DNA of 6,784 bases from contig JAEZBX010000210.1 of the NCBI GenBank assembly GCA_023412765.1, positions 1 through 6,784 of the forward strand. Direction: 5' to 3'. Both the position numbers and the translations under genes were made by a program. The DNA comes from Bacteroidota bacterium. Lineage in GTDB: Bacteria > Bacteroidota > Bacteroidia > Cytophagales > Cyclobacteriaceae. Shown piece by piece: positions 6,609 to 6,784 of this stretch. The notes below the pieces were generated by a model that was not told the origin of the DNA, made no database searches, and saw nothing but the letters and a program-made list of their open reading frames with translations. The stretch's first letter is position 1; each line of letters begins with the position of its first letter.

Positions 6609-6645
6609 TAGCTGACAGCCAACAGCCGACAGCTATCAGCTATCA
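6606..6645 (+). terminator. Possible stem-loop at the lipoprotein 3' end
   Basis: TGATAGCTGA (6606-6615) is perfectly complementary to TCAGCTATCA (6636-6645), giving a 10-bp stem with a 20-base loop and the stop codon inside the stem. The same right arm recurs at 6643-6652, so the hairpin can slide by one repeat unit. No T run follows directly, so it is not a classical intrinsic terminator; it may stabilise the mRNA 3' end or simply reflect the repeat composition. Confidence 0.3.
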
Positions 6646-6654
6646 GCTATCAGT
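6606..6654 (+). repeat. Seven imperfect YRWCAGC heptamers starting at the lipoprotein stop codon
   Basis: From the TGA stop codon itself the sequence divides into 7-bp units: TGATAGC, TGACAGC, CAACAGC, CGACAGC, TATCAGC, TATCAGC, TATCAGT. The last four bases are nearly constant (CAGC) while the first three vary. The period is the same as that of the GTTATTA array 18 bp further on, but the unit differs. Confidence 0.8.
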
Positions 6655-6672
6655 AGTATGTGCTTCCTAATC

Positions 6673-6784
6673 GTTATTAGTTATTAGTTATTAGTTATTA
6701 GTTATTAGTTATTAGTTATTAGTTATTAGTTATTAGTTATTAGTTATTAGTTATTAGTTATTAGTTATTAGTTATTAGTTATTA
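6673..6784 (+). repeat. Perfect GTTATTA tandem array, 16 units, continuing past the window
   Basis: Sixteen contiguous, identical copies of the 7-bp unit GTTATTA fill 112 bp exactly to the last base, with no substitution. The true length is unknown because the window ends inside it. There are no spacers, open reading frames or hairpins. The unit length is not a multiple of three, so every reading frame meets a stop: TAG on the + strand and TAA on the - strand within each 21 bp. A decayed inverted copy of the same family lies at 123-150. Confidence 0.97.

Noticed and set aside
6673..6784. CRISPR array
   Set aside because: The units are 7 bp, contiguous and have no spacers between them; no cas gene is present.
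121..6784. Inverted heptamers at both ends as terminal repeats of a transposon or island
   Set aside because: The left copy is degenerate and only 28 bp, there is no transposase or integrase between them, and the enclosed genes look like core chromosomal genes.

Overview
The window looks like an ordinary chromosomal stretch from a member of the Bacteroidota, most likely near the Cytophagales. The clues are a tRNA promoter that exactly matches the Bacteroidota pattern TTTG-N19-TAnnTTTG, the lack of a convincing Shine-Dalgarno sequence before any start codon, a TPR / PD40-propeller / OmpA lipoprotein of the kind typical of this phylum, and a small conserved protein family that I know only from Bacteroidota. 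The placement is inferred from gene content and signals, not from a database match.

Layout. Bases 2-103 may hold the last 33 codons of a + strand gene that enters from the left. It faces a - strand membrane sensor histidine kinase (154-1533), and the gap between them holds four degenerate copies of a 7-bp repeat. Upstream of the kinase, also on the - strand, is a compact tRNA-Phe(GAA) unit with its own promoter (1734-1764), the tRNA (1648-1720) and a hairpin terminator (1620-1643). From 1924 everything is on the + strand. A membrane-anchored 2x[4Fe-4S] protein (1924-3228) is followed 1 bp later by a soluble cysteine-rich (CCG-domain) Fe-S protein (3230-4021), and after 24 bp by a 167-residue conserved protein of unknown function (4046-4549). 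After a 43-bp gap with no visible terminator comes a 671-residue PorE-like lipoprotein (4593-6608). The window closes with two 7-bp repeat arrays: seven imperfect units starting at the lipoprotein stop codon, then 16 perfect GTTATTA units running off the right edge.

How the genes work together. The two Fe-S proteins together (434 + 263 residues) have the domain order of a single-chain membrane HdrD-type quinone oxidoreductase: NarI/DsrM-like membrane domain, two [4Fe-4S] motifs, two cysteine-rich domains. They probably form one electron-transfer complex between a soluble donor and menaquinone. EtfAB is a reasonable candidate partner, but it is not in this window. The 167-residue protein is likely in the same transcript. 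The lipoprotein is an outer-membrane-anchored, peptidoglycan-binding scaffold resembling the type IX secretion component PorE, although no other secretion gene is present. The kinase has no response regulator beside it.

The least ordinary part is the non-coding DNA. Short repeats with a strict 7-bp period lie just downstream of stop codons at three places, in two sequence families, and one family occurs at both ends of the window in opposite orientation. I found no mobile element, CRISPR array or defence system.
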